Positions 45,376 through 54,730 of a stretch of DNA of 64,000 nt are shown piece after piece (the stretch's first letter is position 1; each line of letters opens with the position of its first letter). A program made the position numbers and the translations under genes. Under the pieces are notes generated by a model. That model was given only the letters and a program-made list of their open reading frames with translations. It did no database searches and was not told the DNA's origin. Source of the DNA: Bradyrhizobium hipponense (GTDB lineage: Bacteria; Pseudomonadota; Alphaproteobacteria; Rhizobiales; Xanthobacteraceae); NCBI RefSeq assembly GCF_008123965.1, contig NZ_VSTH01000021.1:148912-212911 (forward strand), given 5' to 3'.

Positions 45376-48120
45376 GTGAAACGCTTTCGACCACATATTC
45401 TGGTTGCGACTGCGCTGGCGATCGTGCTGTCCACGGGATGGCACGGTTCCCTTCGTAATGCGCTCATCGATCTGCGGTTCGCCTGGCAATCCCGTGAGGC
45501 CAGTGGTGACGTCGTCGTCGTCGCCATAGACGCGCCCTCAATCGACCAGATCGGTGTGTGGCCCTGGCCCCGCCGTTTGCATGGCGAATTGCTGCAACAA
45601 CTCGAAAGCGCCCGCGTGCAGGATGTCGCCTTCGACGTCGACTTCAGCACGCCCTCCGATCCCGCTACCGACGAGGCCTTGGTCAAGTCGCTGCGGAATG
45701 CCGGCGGCGCGACTATTCTGCCGTCCTTCAAGCAACCAGGGCCGAATGGCGGCGCAGCTCGCATCAATCGCCCACTGAAGTCATTCGGCAACCAGTCGTG
45801 GCCCGCCGTCGTCAACGTCGCGGTCGAACCCGACGGCCTCGTTCGGCGTTACCCATTCGGGGAGAAGCTCGGCGATACCTTTTTGCCCTCGATGGCCGTT
45901 GTGCTGGCGGGACAGAATGGCAGCCGAACCGCGCCTTTCCTGATCGACTTCAGTATTCGCTCAGCTTCCATTCCGCAGGTGTCTTACTTCGACGTGTTGC
46001 GAGGCGACGCCGCGACTCTGGCGAGACTGAAGGACAAGAAGGTCATCATCGGGGCCACGGCGCTCGAGCTCGGCGACCGATTCAGCGTGCCCAATGGCCG
46101 TGTCGTATCTGGGCCGATGCTTCAGGCGCTCGCCGCGGAATCAATTCTTCAGCACCGGACTCTGCGTCGGACCTCTGACGTAGGCATGGTGCTTGGCCTG
46201 TGTGCCATCTGCTTGCTGATGTTCTTTTGCTGGCGCCGCATCGTTTCAGGCTTTCGCGTCGCGATGCTGGTGGCGATGGGTGCCGCACTGGAGCTCGCCG
46301 CCGCTTTGGTGCAGGTCAAATGGCCCCTCGTCATAGACACATCGCTGTTCCACATCGCTATCGTCGCCTATCTGACGGCGATTGCGCTCGACGAGATCGA
46401 TTTCCGCAGCCTCCTGGGGCGCATTGCCGAAAGCCGCTTTCACCGCATCGCGATGTCGCTTGGCGACGGTCTGGTCTGCACCGATGAGGATCACCGCATC
46501 ACAGTATGGAATCCGGGCGCCAGCGCGATCTTTGGCTACATGCCGGCCGAGATAATCGGGCGTCGGTTCGAAACGCTGTGCGCGGTGGCAGTCGACGGCA
46601 GCGCGAGGCCTGCTGCGATGCGCGACGCTGCGCGCCAGGCACTTCTGGTTCCGGGAGGCGCTGTCGTCGTCGAGTTCGAAGGCCGGCGCAAGAACGGCGA
46701 GACCTTTCCCGTCGAGGCGAGCTTCTCGGGTTGGCAGGGAACGGATGGCTTCCAATATGGTGCGATTCTGCGCGACATCTCCGTACGCAAGCGCGAGGCG
46801 GAACGTGTCAGGTATCTCGCCGAACATGATGCGCTGACGGGTCTTGCTAATCGCAATACGCTGCATGCAGGACTCTCCAGTTTGATCGCCACGGCCGAGT
46901 GGCAGTCTTCCGAAGTCGCGCTGCTGGTACTCGGACTCGACGGCTTCCAGCAGATCAACGACATGCTTGGACACTCGGCGGGCGACCTCGTGCTGCGCGC
47001 CGTCGCCGCACGCCTGAAGTCCGAGGTGGGAATGGAGGCGATCGTCGCTCGACTGAGTGGCGACGAGTTCGCGATCGCGCTCGATTGCGCAGCGGCTGGC
47101 GAGCCGATTGCCGAGTTTGCCGAGCGCATCGCGCGTGCATTCGAGGCACCGCTCGCAACTGGCGCGCGCCAGCATCGTATCAGGATCAGCATTGGCGTCG
47201 CGGTCTACTCGGAACAAGGCCAGGGTGCGGACGATCTCCTTAGCAATGGCCATCTGGCCCTTTCCAGGGCGAAAGCGACCCGGCGCGGCGGCCATGTGAT
47301 TTTCGAAAGCAGCATCAGACAGGAATTGGAGAACAGGCTGACGCTGGAGAATGAGCTTGCGCTTGCCGCCGATCGCGGCGAGTTCGAGCTGTTCTATCAG
47401 CCGCAGGTTCGCCTCGTTGACGGCGGTCTGGTCGGGGCCGAAGCCCTGATCCGCTGGAAGCATCCCACGCGAGGCTACGTCTCGCCCGGAGAGTTCATGC
47501 CGGTGGTCAACACTTCGGCACTCTCGGAGCGCATCGCGAGCTGGGTGATGGAGACCGCCTGCCGGCAGGCGCGGAGGTGGGAATTGTCCGGTCAAACCGT
47601 GCGCGTGGCGATCAACCTGTCGCCGTCGCAGCTTCATGCCGGTGATCTCGCGCATGCCGTCGCGATATTGCTCGATGCGACCGGGCTCGCGCCGTCGCTG
47701 CTCGAGCTCGAAGTCACGGAGGACATCCTGCTGCACGACGAAGCCCGTGTGCTCGACATGTTCAAACGGATCCAGGAGCTCGGCGTCCGCGTCCTGTTCG
47801 ACGATTTCGGCACCGGTTATGCGAGCTTGAGTTATCTGAAAAAATTTCCACTCGATGGACTCAAGATCGACCGTTCGTTCGTGCTCGACTTGCTCGCGGA
47901 TTCCGACGACGCTGCGATCGTCGGCTCGACCATCGGGCTCAGCAGGCAGCTTGGGCTCACCGTCGTGGCCGAGGGCATCGAGAACCGCGCCACGGCTGAC
48001 TTCCTGATCAGCATAGGATGCGAGGAAGGGCAGGGCTATTTCTTCGGCCGTCCAATGCCTGCCGAGGCGTTTGAGCGGCAATTCCTCGCGGCCGAATGCG
48101 AAGCTGTCAGCGCTGCCTGA
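45376..48120 (+). CDS. CHASE2-PAS-GGDEF-EAL cyclic-di-GMP signalling protein
   Basis: A 914-residue membrane protein. An N-terminal segment precedes a CHASE2 sensor domain (about 30-270, with WPWPRRLHGELLQQL), three membrane segments (about 275-345), a PAS domain (about 365-480), a GGDEF domain (about 490-640) and an EAL domain (about 655-905). The GTG at 45376 follows GGGAGG by 6 bases and is preferred to 45355. The EAL motif (AEALIRW), FDDFGTGYASLSYLKKF and EGIEN are intact, so cyclic-di-GMP phosphodiesterase activity is likely. GGDEF reads SGDEF, and the upstream metal-binding Asp is replaced by Gly (codon 46933-46935). Confidence 0.88.
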   Translation: MKRFRPHILVATALAIVLSTGWHGSLRNALIDLRFAWQSREASGDVVVVAIDAPSIDQIGVWPWPRRLHGELLQQLESARVQDVAFDVDFSTPSDPATDEALVKSLRNAGGATILPSFKQPGPNGGAARINRPLKSFGNQSWPAVVNVAVEPDGLVRRYPFGEKLGDTFLPSMAVVLAGQNGSRTAPFLIDFSIRSASIPQVSYFDVLRGDAATLARLKDKKVIIGATALELGDRFSVPNGRVVSGPMLQALAAESILQHRTLRRTSDVGMVLGLCAICLLMFFCWRRIVSGFRVAMLVAMGAALELAAALVQVKWPLVIDTSLFHIAIVAYLTAIALDEIDFRSLLGRIAESRFHRIAMSLGDGLVCTDEDHRITVWNPGASAIFGYMPAEIIGRRFETLCAVAVDGSARPAAMRDAARQALLVPGGAVVVEFEGRRKNGETFPVEASFSGWQGTDGFQYGAILRDISVRKREAERVRYLAEHDALTGLANRNTLHAGLSSLIATAEWQSSEVALLVLGLDGFQQINDMLGHSAGDLVLRAVAARLKSEVGMEAIVARLSGDEFAIALDCAAAGEPIAEFAERIARAFEAPLATGARQHRIRISIGVAVYSEQGQGADDLLSNGHLALSRAKATRRGGHVIFESSIRQELENRLTLENELALAADRGEFELFYQPQVRLVDGGLVGAEALIRWKHPTRGYVSPGEFMPVVNTSALSERIASWVMETACRQARRWELSGQTVRVAINLSPSQLHAGDLAHAVAILLDATGLAPSLLELEVTEDILLHDEARVLDMFKRIQELGVRVLFDDFGTGYASLSYLKKFPLDGLKIDRSFVLDLLADSDDAAIVGSTIGLSRQLGLTVVAEGIENRATADFLISIGCEEGQGYFFGRPMPAEAFERQFLAAECEAVSAA

Positions 48121-48136
48121 ACGGGCTCGATCCGTT

Positions 48137-48397
48137 CTAGCGTCGGCGCGCGACGGCTACGCCAAAGAGGAAGGCGACGAACAGACTCGCCAAAGGCGCT
48201 TCGCGGGTGATCGCCGCGACGGTCGCGAGCGGTTTGCCGGGCTTTCGAGCTTCGTCGATGGCAGACGTGAGGCGGTCGACAGCGGCGCGGAGGCCGCCCG
48301 CGACCTCGCCTATCGTGTGGGAGACGTCGGTCGCGGCGTCAATGGCGCGCTCGGCCATGCCGGGCTGAGTCGGGGACTGCGGAATTTCCGTGCTCAA
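48137..48397 (-). CDS. Small inner-membrane-anchored protein, ElaB/YqjD/DUF883-like
   Basis: An 86-residue protein with an N-terminal amphipathic helix (IGEVAGGLRAAVDRLTSAIDEARK) and a C-terminal hydrophobic segment (APLASLFVAFLFGVAVARRR) ending in arginines. This resembles ElaB/YqjD proteins that bind ribosomes at the inner membrane. It starts MSTEIPQSPTQPG. It converges with the CHASE2 gene, with 16 bp between stops. The function of the family in alphaproteobacteria is not established. Confidence 0.65.
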   Translation of the reverse strand: MSTEIPQSPTQPGMAERAIDAATDVSHTIGEVAGGLRAAVDRLTSAIDEARKPGKPLATVAAITREAPLASLFVAFLFGVAVARRR

Positions 48398-48673
48398 GTT
48401 TCTAAACTCCGCTTCTGAAGCGATGAATGAGGCGCGGCACCTTTGGCTATCCTCGCGAGCGCTCGTTTTTGAACAGCGGGTCGGACGACTTTTGGCTATC
48501 CGCGACAGGCGCCGTGGTAAACGGCGGGTGCCGGCCTTGGATCGGTAATTCGGGCTATGGGATTTTGTTCCCGGGTGCTCATCGAGTGACGCACTTTCAT
48601 CAAACTACCCGTGAAACGACGGGTGCGAATCTCTGTTAGGCTAGCGCAGGCTTGCTGACCTCGGGAGACTGCC

Positions 48674-49651
48674 GTGACAGATCGGACCAGGCCGGATCGA
48701 GGCCGGCGGATCGCCCTGCTCGGCGCGCCCATCGACATGGGGGCCTCGCAGCGCGGCACCCTGATGGGTCCCGCCGCGCTGCGCACCGCTGGTCTTGCGA
48801 AGCTGCTCGATGGCCTGGACTTCGAGGTCGTGGACTACGGTGATCTCTCCATCGCTGAAGTCAGGGATCTCGACGACAGTCCGCCGGACAAGGCCAATCA
48901 CTATCGGGAAATCCAGCGCTGGACGCGCGCGCTGAGTCGTCGCAGCTATGAGATCGCCGGGACCGGCGCGATTCCGATCTTCCTTGGCGGCGATCATACG
49001 CTGTCAATGGGCTCGGTCAACGCCATGGCGCGCCATTGGCAGGAGCGTGGTCGCAAGTTCTTCGTGCTCTGGCTGGATGCGCATGCCGACTATAATACAC
49101 CGGAGACGACGATCACCGCGAACATGCACGGCATGTCGGCGGCGTTCCTATGCGGCGAGCCCGGCCTCGACGGCCTCCTGGGTGATGATCCCCGTGTGTC
49201 GATCGATCCCGACGGGCTCGATCTGTTCGGCATACGCTCGATCGACAAGCTCGAAAAGGAGTTGATGCGCGCCCGCCGGATCAGGGTTGCCGACATGCGC
49301 CAGATCGACGAATTCGGCGTCGCCGTGCTGATAAGACGTGTCATCGAGCGTGTCAGGGCGAGCGACGGGGTGCTGCATGTCAGCTTCGACGTTGATTTCC
49401 TCGACCCCTCTGTTGCGCCGGGCGTCGGCACGACAGTGCCGGGCGGAGCGACGTATCGCGAGGCGCACCTGATCATGGAGCTCTTGCACGATTCCGGGCT
49501 GGTGGGATCAGTCGACATCGTCGAGCTCAATCCGTTCCTGGACGAACGCGGCCGGACCGCGCGCACCGCGGTCGAACTGATCGGCAGCCTGTTCGGCCAG
49601 CAAATCACCGACCGCCCAACACCGAGCAACGCGATCGCACCGGGCGAGTGA
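48674..49651 (+). CDS. rocF: Arginase
   Basis: Hydrolyses L-arginine to ornithine and urea in the cytoplasm. The 325-residue ureohydrolase keeps all six metal ligands: His108 (GGDHTLSMGS), Asp135/His137/Asp139 (WLDAHADYNTPE) and Asp239/Asp241 (SFDVDFLDPS). The N-terminal GAPIDMGASQRGTLMGPAALR is typical of bacterial arginase rather than agmatinase. It starts from a GTG after GGGAG. Urea production links it loosely to the ureide catabolism genes, but it is more than 17 kb away. Confidence 0.9.
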   Translation: MTDRTRPDRGRRIALLGAPIDMGASQRGTLMGPAALRTAGLAKLLDGLDFEVVDYGDLSIAEVRDLDDSPPDKANHYREIQRWTRALSRRSYEIAGTGAIPIFLGGDHTLSMGSVNAMARHWQERGRKFFVLWLDAHADYNTPETTITANMHGMSAAFLCGEPGLDGLLGDDPRVSIDPDGLDLFGIRSIDKLEKELMRARRIRVADMRQIDEFGVAVLIRRVIERVRASDGVLHVSFDVDFLDPSVAPGVGTTVPGGATYREAHLIMELLHDSGLVGSVDIVELNPFLDERGRTARTAVELIGSLFGQQITDRPTPSNAIAPGE

Positions 49652-49818
49652 GATTGTCGCGCGGCGACGCTTGTGCATTGCAAGGAAAGGAACTGCTCTC
49701 GCAGCCGGCAGATTTGGGTCAGCCCTGATCGAAATTGCCTGCTTTTGAAATAGCTGCCAATTGCAAATGCCGCCGTTGGAATGTTTCATGCGGGCTCAGC
49801 GCCAGCCGAGGATCCGCA

Positions 49819-51087
49819 ATGAGCAGCACGATCAATCCCGACGATGATCCTGTGACGACCACGCGCCGCCGCTTTCTGAAAGGCGGCACTGTTGCGCTCG
49901 GAGGCGCCGTTCTCGGCGCGGGCGCTTCTGCTGCTGAGACGGACAACCTTCCGCCCAACACTCCAGAATGGATGAAGATGCCGGGCGAGCCGATGGGAAG
50001 CCAGCCCTATGGCGCGCCCTCGCCGTTCGAGAAGGGCGTCGTCAAGAACATCTCGAAGACGCTCAAGCAGTATATTTCCGCCTCCGGCCGGACGCCGTTG
50101 CAGGAGCTCGATGGGATCATCACGCCGAACGGACTGTTCTACGAGCGGCACCATGGTGGCGTTCCGAGCATCGACCCGGCGCAGCATAGGTTGATGTTGC
50201 ATGGCCTCGTCGATCGGCCCCTGATCTTCACCATGGACGATCTGCGGCGCTTTTCGTCGGAGTCGCGCATCCACTTTCTCGAATGCTCGGGCAATCCCAG
50301 TTACAGCAAACCTTATGGCAAGACCGCATCGGACCTCGTGGGTCTGGTGAGTTGTGCGGAGTGGACGGGCGTGAGCCTGAAGCTGGTGCTGCAGGAAGCG
50401 GGGCTGAAGCCGGAGGCCAAATGGGTCATAGCCGAAGGCGCGGACGCTGCGGCATTGACGCGCAGCATTCCCATCGAGAAGTGCCTCGAAGACGCCATGC
50501 TGGTCTACAGCCAGAACGGCGAACGGCTCCGCCCGCAGCAGGGCTATCCGCTGCGGCTGTTCCTACCGGGCTTCGAGGGAAATATGAGCGTGAAATGGCT
50601 GCGGCGCCTGCACGTGACTGCAGAGCCGGTCTATTCGCGCGAGGAGACCTCGAAATATACTGATCTTCTGCCGGATGGCACGGCGCGCGAGTTTTCCTTC
50701 TACATGGAAGCGAAGTCGATCATCACGCGTCCCTCGGGCGGCCAACATTTGGACGCGCCCGGCTTTCACGAGATCTCGGGAATCGCATGGAGTGGACACG
50801 GCAAGATCGCGCGCGTCGAGGTGTCCGTCGATGACGGCAAGAGCTGGCAGGAGGCGCGATTGCAGGACCCGGTACTCACGCGTGCCTTGACACGCTTCCG
50901 CCTGCCATGGCGATGGGACGGCAAGCCGGCAGTGATCCAGAGCCGCGCCATCGACGAGACCGGCTATGTGCAGCCGACGCTGACCGAGCTGCTCGCGGTG
51001 CGCGGCGAGAACTTTTTCTACCACAACAATGCGATCTGGCCCTGGCGCGTCGCGGCTGACGGCGAGGTGACCAATGCGCTTGCGTGA
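49819..51087 (+). CDS. soxC: Sulfite dehydrogenase molybdenum subunit (SoxC-like)
   Basis: A 422-residue periplasmic molybdoenzyme subunit exported by the Tat route (TTRRRFLKGG near residue 14, cleavage near GASAAE). The Mo ligand is Cys156 in HFLECSGNP. The sulfite-oxidase fold continues with KPYGKTASDLVGLVSCAEWTGV and a C-terminal dimerisation domain. The start at 49819 leaves a proper Tat signal. It overlaps the cytochrome gene by 14 bp. SoxCD oxidises sulfur bound to SoxY or free sulfite; no soxXYZAB genes are seen here. Confidence 0.88.
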   Translation: MSSTINPDDDPVTTTRRRFLKGGTVALGGAVLGAGASAAETDNLPPNTPEWMKMPGEPMGSQPYGAPSPFEKGVVKNISKTLKQYISASGRTPLQELDGIITPNGLFYERHHGGVPSIDPAQHRLMLHGLVDRPLIFTMDDLRRFSSESRIHFLECSGNPSYSKPYGKTASDLVGLVSCAEWTGVSLKLVLQEAGLKPEAKWVIAEGADAAALTRSIPIEKCLEDAMLVYSQNGERLRPQQGYPLRLFLPGFEGNMSVKWLRRLHVTAEPVYSREETSKYTDLLPDGTAREFSFYMEAKSIITRPSGGQHLDAPGFHEISGIAWSGHGKIARVEVSVDDGKSWQEARLQDPVLTRALTRFRLPWRWDGKPAVIQSRAIDETGYVQPTLTELLAVRGENFFYHNNAIWPWRVAADGEVTNALA

Positions 51088-51616
51088 GACTTGCGGCATC
51101 GCATTCGCGATTCTTCTGTGTGCCTGCGCCAGCGACGCACAGGCGCAAAGCCCCTACGGTATCGGACGTCCGGCGACACCAGCGGAGATCGCGGGCTGGA
51201 ATCTCGACATCGGACGCGACGGCGGCAATCTGCCGCCGGGTCGTGGTTCGGTGGCGGACGGTCGCGACGTGTACGCCCAGCAATGTGCCTCGTGCCACGG
51301 CGAGAAAGGCGAGGGCGGCCTCGGCGACAGGCTCGCGGGCGGGCAAGGCACGATCGGCACAGCCAAGCCGATCCGCACTGTCGGCAGTTTCTGGCCCTAT
51401 GCGACGACGCTGTTCGACTACATCCGTAGCGCCATGCCGCAGAACGCACCGCAGTCGCTGAGCGATGACGATGTTTATGCGGTGTCCGCTTATGTCCTGA
51501 GGCTGAACGGGCTGGTCGGAGAGAATGCAATCCTCGATGCAAAATCGCTTGCGGCCATCAAAATGCCGAACCGCGACAGTTTCGTCGGCGATGCGCGGCC
51601 CGATGTGAAGAGGTAA
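51074..51616 (+). CDS. soxD: Sulfite dehydrogenase cytochrome c subunit (SoxD-like)
   Basis: A 180-residue precursor with signal MRLRETCGIAFAILLCACAS to about AQA and one haem-binding motif CASCHGEKGEGG (Cys71, Cys74, His75). The chain has the PYGIGRPATPAEI opening typical of SoxD-like cytochromes. The second CxxCH found in full-length SoxD is absent, so this is the short form. It overlaps soxC by 14 bp, hence co-translation. It should pass electrons from the Mo site to the respiratory chain. Confidence 0.86.
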   Translation: MRLRETCGIAFAILLCACASDAQAQSPYGIGRPATPAEIAGWNLDIGRDGGNLPPGRGSVADGRDVYAQQCASCHGEKGEGGLGDRLAGGQGTIGTAKPIRTVGSFWPYATTLFDYIRSAMPQNAPQSLSDDDVYAVSAYVLRLNGLVGENAILDAKSLAAIKMPNRDSFVGDARPDVKR

Positions 51617-51728
51617 GTGCGTGGCTATAGAGTTCCCGCGCCTTGGCTCGAAATTTGCGTGAGAAGACCATGGAACTCGTCGGGCGCCTTTGAATTAGCC
51701 CGGGTGAGGAAAAGGTGCGGATGTTTCG

Positions 51729-52013
51729 ATGGTAACTGATCGCTTCGCGTACTCTATCTCAACGGCGCTTCGTCATCCCGGCGTGATTGCGCTGATCGTG
51801 GCAGGTTTGACCATTGCCGCGATGTTGATCGTCGACCATGGACCATGGAACCGGGCCAAGACCCAGCCTGCGCACGTTGCGATGTACCACACCACGGGCG
51901 AGGCCGCGCGTGCTGCGGGCGCTGACGTGCTTCCCACCGAACCAAAATCGCCGATCGAGCCTTCGCGGCCGGGGCCGAAAACCTCCCCGACGGTCAACCC
52001 CGTAACGCCGTAG
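51729..52013 (+). CDS. Small single-span membrane protein of unknown function (94 aa)
   Basis: MVTDRFAYSISTALRHPGVI leads into one hydrophobic segment (GVIALIVAGLTIAAMLIV), then a Pro/Ala/Thr-rich tail ending SPTVNPVTP that would be periplasmic or disordered. No domain is known. It lies about 110 bp after soxD on the same strand, with no clear co-function. Confidence 0.6.
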   Translation: MVTDRFAYSISTALRHPGVIALIVAGLTIAAMLIVDHGPWNRAKTQPAHVAMYHTTGEAARAAGADVLPTEPKSPIEPSRPGPKTSPTVNPVTP

Positions 52014-52060
52014 TCGTCGGCCCTTTTGGCCGTCAGCCCTTGTAGCGTCAGCCCTTAACG

Positions 52061-53275
52061 TCAGCCCTTGCGCCCGTAATTGAGAAGCCCGCTGCTGGTC
52101 TTCGGCGGATGCGCGCGCAATGCCTCTTCGTTCGGCTCGGTTCCCCAGCCGGGCCTGTCCGGAATGACCAGATGACCGTTCTGGATCTCGGGCTCGTGCG
52201 TGAACAGTTCGCGGTCCCAGGCAAGACGGTCGATGTCGATCTCCATGATACGCAGGTTCGGTACCGCAGCGCAGAAATGTGCGTTCATCATCGAGCAAAG
52301 GTGGCCGTAAAAATTATGCGGCGCGACGTTGACCTCGAAAGCTTCCGCGGCGGAGGCAATCTTCATCGATTGCCAAACGCCGTTCCAGGGCGTGTCGATG
52401 ATCGCGACATCCATGGCTTGCTGATGAAAATAGGGCAGGAATTCGCGCAGGCCGAGCAGCGTCTCGCAGGACGAGATCGGATGCGGGCTTTGCCTGCGGA
52501 TGTAACCGAGCGCTTCCGGATTGAAACTGTCGATCTCGACCCAGAACATGTCGAGGTCCGCGATGGTTCGCAGGATCTTCAGATAGCCTTCGGTCTTGGC
52601 GTTGAAGTTGCAGTCGAGCAGGATGTCGACATCGGGACCGGCGCCGTCGCGGATGGCTTCCAGATGCGTGCGCAGGTCGCGCAGGATCTTGCGATCGACA
52701 TTGATCTCGGGTGCAAAGGGCGAGCCGAAGCCCGGACGCCAGCCGGTCGGCTTGCCGTCGTCATAGGAGAAGATGTTGGTCTTGAGCGCGGTGAACTTCT
52801 TCTCGGCGACCTCGCGCCCGATCGCCTTGACACCGTCGAGGTCTTCGATCGGCGGCTTGTACCAGGACGGATGATTGATCCGCCAGGTCGCGCAGTGCGA
52901 CCAGTAGACCCGAACGCGGTCGCGGATCTTTCCGCCGAGCAGCTCGTAGCAGGGCACGCCCAGCAGCTTCGCCTTGGCATCGAGCAGCGCATTCTCGATC
53001 GCGCCGAGGGCCTGCGCCACCACGCCGCCGGCAGCCGGACGCGTGGCCGCGAACAGCTCGGCATGGATGCGCTCATGCTGGAACACGTTCTGCCCGATCA
53101 CGCGGGCGGACAGGCGCTGGATCGCAGCGCCGACCCCGGGGGAGCCAAATCCCTCGTCGAACTCGCTCCAGCCGACGATGCCGTCGTCCGTCGTCAGCTT
53201 GACGAAATGGTAGTTTCTCCAGCCGGCATCGCAGGCGAGGATTTCAAGGCTTCTTGCTTTTGATGATTTTGTCAT
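52061..53275 (-). CDS. Enolase-superfamily dehydratase/racemase (mandelate racemase group)
   Basis: A 404-residue enzyme of the mandelate racemase/muconate lactonizing family. The three metal ligands are seen in LDCNFNAKT (Asp), MFWVEIDSF (Glu) and SSCETLLG (Glu), and a KTNIFSYDDG stretch carries the first-half Lys. The His region is APHNFYGHLCS. Substrates in this group are sugar acids such as galactonate; the exact one cannot be inferred. It starts MTKSSKARSLEIL after GGGGAGCGAC. No sugar-catabolic partner is adjacent. Confidence 0.82.
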   Translation of the reverse strand: MTKSSKARSLEILACDAGWRNYHFVKLTTDDGIVGWSEFDEGFGSPGVGAAIQRLSARVIGQNVFQHERIHAELFAATRPAAGGVVAQALGAIENALLDAKAKLLGVPCYELLGGKIRDRVRVYWSHCATWRINHPSWYKPPIEDLDGVKAIGREVAEKKFTALKTNIFSYDDGKPTGWRPGFGSPFAPEINVDRKILRDLRTHLEAIRDGAGPDVDILLDCNFNAKTEGYLKILRTIADLDMFWVEIDSFNPEALGYIRRQSPHPISSCETLLGLREFLPYFHQQAMDVAIIDTPWNGVWQSMKIASAAEAFEVNVAPHNFYGHLCSMMNAHFCAAVPNLRIMEIDIDRLAWDRELFTHEPEIQNGHLVIPDRPGWGTEPNEEALRAHPPKTSSGLLNYGRKG

Positions 53276-53428
53276 GTCGCTCCCCGTTGCCCGGCAGGGC
53301 TTTGTTTTCTTATCAGGCTTGGTTTTTTATGGCCGGAGTCGCGGAGCCCGGCCTCAGTGCCAATTGTTAGGCCAAGGACGGCCCGGCGTGAAGACTGGAT
53401 AGGTGCAGCCGGCAGCACTTCCGACGCC

Positions 53429-54730
53429 TCAGCCGATCACGGACGAACCCAGCAGGGCGAGCACGGCCAGCGCCATCAGCGCGGTGCCGAACCATCCCAG
53501 CGCGACCAGCCATCGGCGCGCCTTGAAGCGGCCCATGATTGCGCCGCTCGAGACGATCACCATCATCATCGCCATGATGGGAACGGCGACGATGCCGTTG
53601 AGCACCGCGCTCCACACCAGCATGTGGATCCCGCTGATGCCGGTGAAGCCGAGGCCGAAGCCGATCAGGGTTGCGGTGGCGATGATGGTGTAGAAGCCGA
53701 CCGCCTCGTCCGGCTTGGCCTCCAGCGTGGCGCGCCAGCCGAAAATCTCGGCAACGCCGTAGGCCGCCGACCCCGCCAGCACCGGGATCGCCAATAGGCC
53801 GGTGCCGATGATGCCAAGCGCGAACAGCGCAAAGGTGAAATCGCCGGCGAGCGGCCGCAGCGCCTCGGCGGCTTCGGTGGCCGAGTTGATGTTGGTGACG
53901 CCGTTCGCGTGCAGCACCGATGCCGTGGTCAGTATGATGAAGAAGGCGATGCCGTTGGCGAGCAGCATGCCGGAGACGGTATCCATCTTGATGCGGTCGA
54001 TCTCGGGGTTGCCGCCGCGCTTGAGCTTCCGCAGCGGCTTGTCATGCCTGCCGTGGTTCATCTCCTCGACCTCCTGGGAGGCCTGCCAGAAAAAGAGGTA
54101 TGGGCTGATGGTGGTGCCGAGCACGGCGACGACCATCAGGAAATAATCGGCGCTGACATTCGCCTTCGGCCATAGCGCGGCAAGCAGCGCGGTGCTCCAC
54201 GGGATCTTCACGGTGAAGGCGGTCGCGACATAGGCGAACAGCGCCAGCGTGAGGAATTTCAGCACCGGCGAATAACGCCGGTAGGGCAAAAAGACCTCGA
54301 GCAGGGTCGAGCCGGCCGCGAAGATCAGGGCGTGCTCGTGATTGAGCCCGCCGATGACGAGCGACAGCGCCTCCGCCATCGCCGCGATGTCGGCGGCGAT
54401 GTTGAAGGTGTTGGCGGCAACCAGCATGAACACCAGCGCTAGCACCGCCCAGCGCGGCGCGACCTGCATGACATTGGCGGCGAGCCCCTTGCCGGTGACA
54501 CGCCCGATCCGCGCGCTGACGAGTTGGATGGCGATCATGAACGGCGTGGTCAGAAACACCGTCCACAGCAGCCCGTAGCCGAATTGGGCGCCGGCCTGCG
54601 AGTAGGTGGCGATGCCGGAGGGATCGTCGTCGGCCGCGCCGGTGATCAGGCCCGGTCCCAGCCTTTGCAGCAGTGTCGGTGCGGATTTGGCGGAGGAAAC
54701 GGCGCCGCCGCGCTCGGAGGGATGTCTCAT
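53429..54730 (-). CDS. Atypical Nramp-family metal transporter
   Basis: A 433-residue polytopic protein of the Nramp superfamily with about 11 membrane segments. The first-segment motif reads DDDPSGIATY (Asp36-Pro37-Ser38-Gly39), where classical Mn/Fe carriers have DPGN, and the sixth-segment motif reads TTISPYLFFWQ (Ser209-Pro210), where they have MPHN. Both Met and Asn of the metal site are thus changed, as in divergent Nramp-related magnesium or aluminium carriers. The metal is therefore uncertain. It stands alone and is read leftward. Confidence 0.8.
   Translation of the reverse strand: MRHPSERGGAVSSAKSAPTLLQRLGPGLITGAADDDPSGIATYSQAGAQFGYGLLWTVFLTTPFMIAIQLVSARIGRVTGKGLAANVMQVAPRWAVLALVFMLVAANTFNIAADIAAMAEALSLVIGGLNHEHALIFAAGSTLLEVFLPYRRYSPVLKFLTLALFAYVATAFTVKIPWSTALLAALWPKANVSADYFLMVVAVLGTTISPYLFFWQASQEVEEMNHGRHDKPLRKLKRGGNPEIDRIKMDTVSGMLLANGIAFFIILTTASVLHANGVTNINSATEAAEALRPLAGDFTFALFALGIIGTGLLAIPVLAGSAAYGVAEIFGWRATLEAKPDEAVGFYTIIATATLIGFGLGFTGISGIHMLVWSAVLNGIVAVPIMAMMMVIVSSGAIMGRFKARRWLVALGWFGTALMALAVLALLGSSVIG

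Noticed and set aside
46246..48081. Long minus-strand open frame of 611 codons
   Set aside because: Antisense shadow of the CHASE2-PAS-GGDEF-EAL gene, whose motifs are clear on the plus strand.
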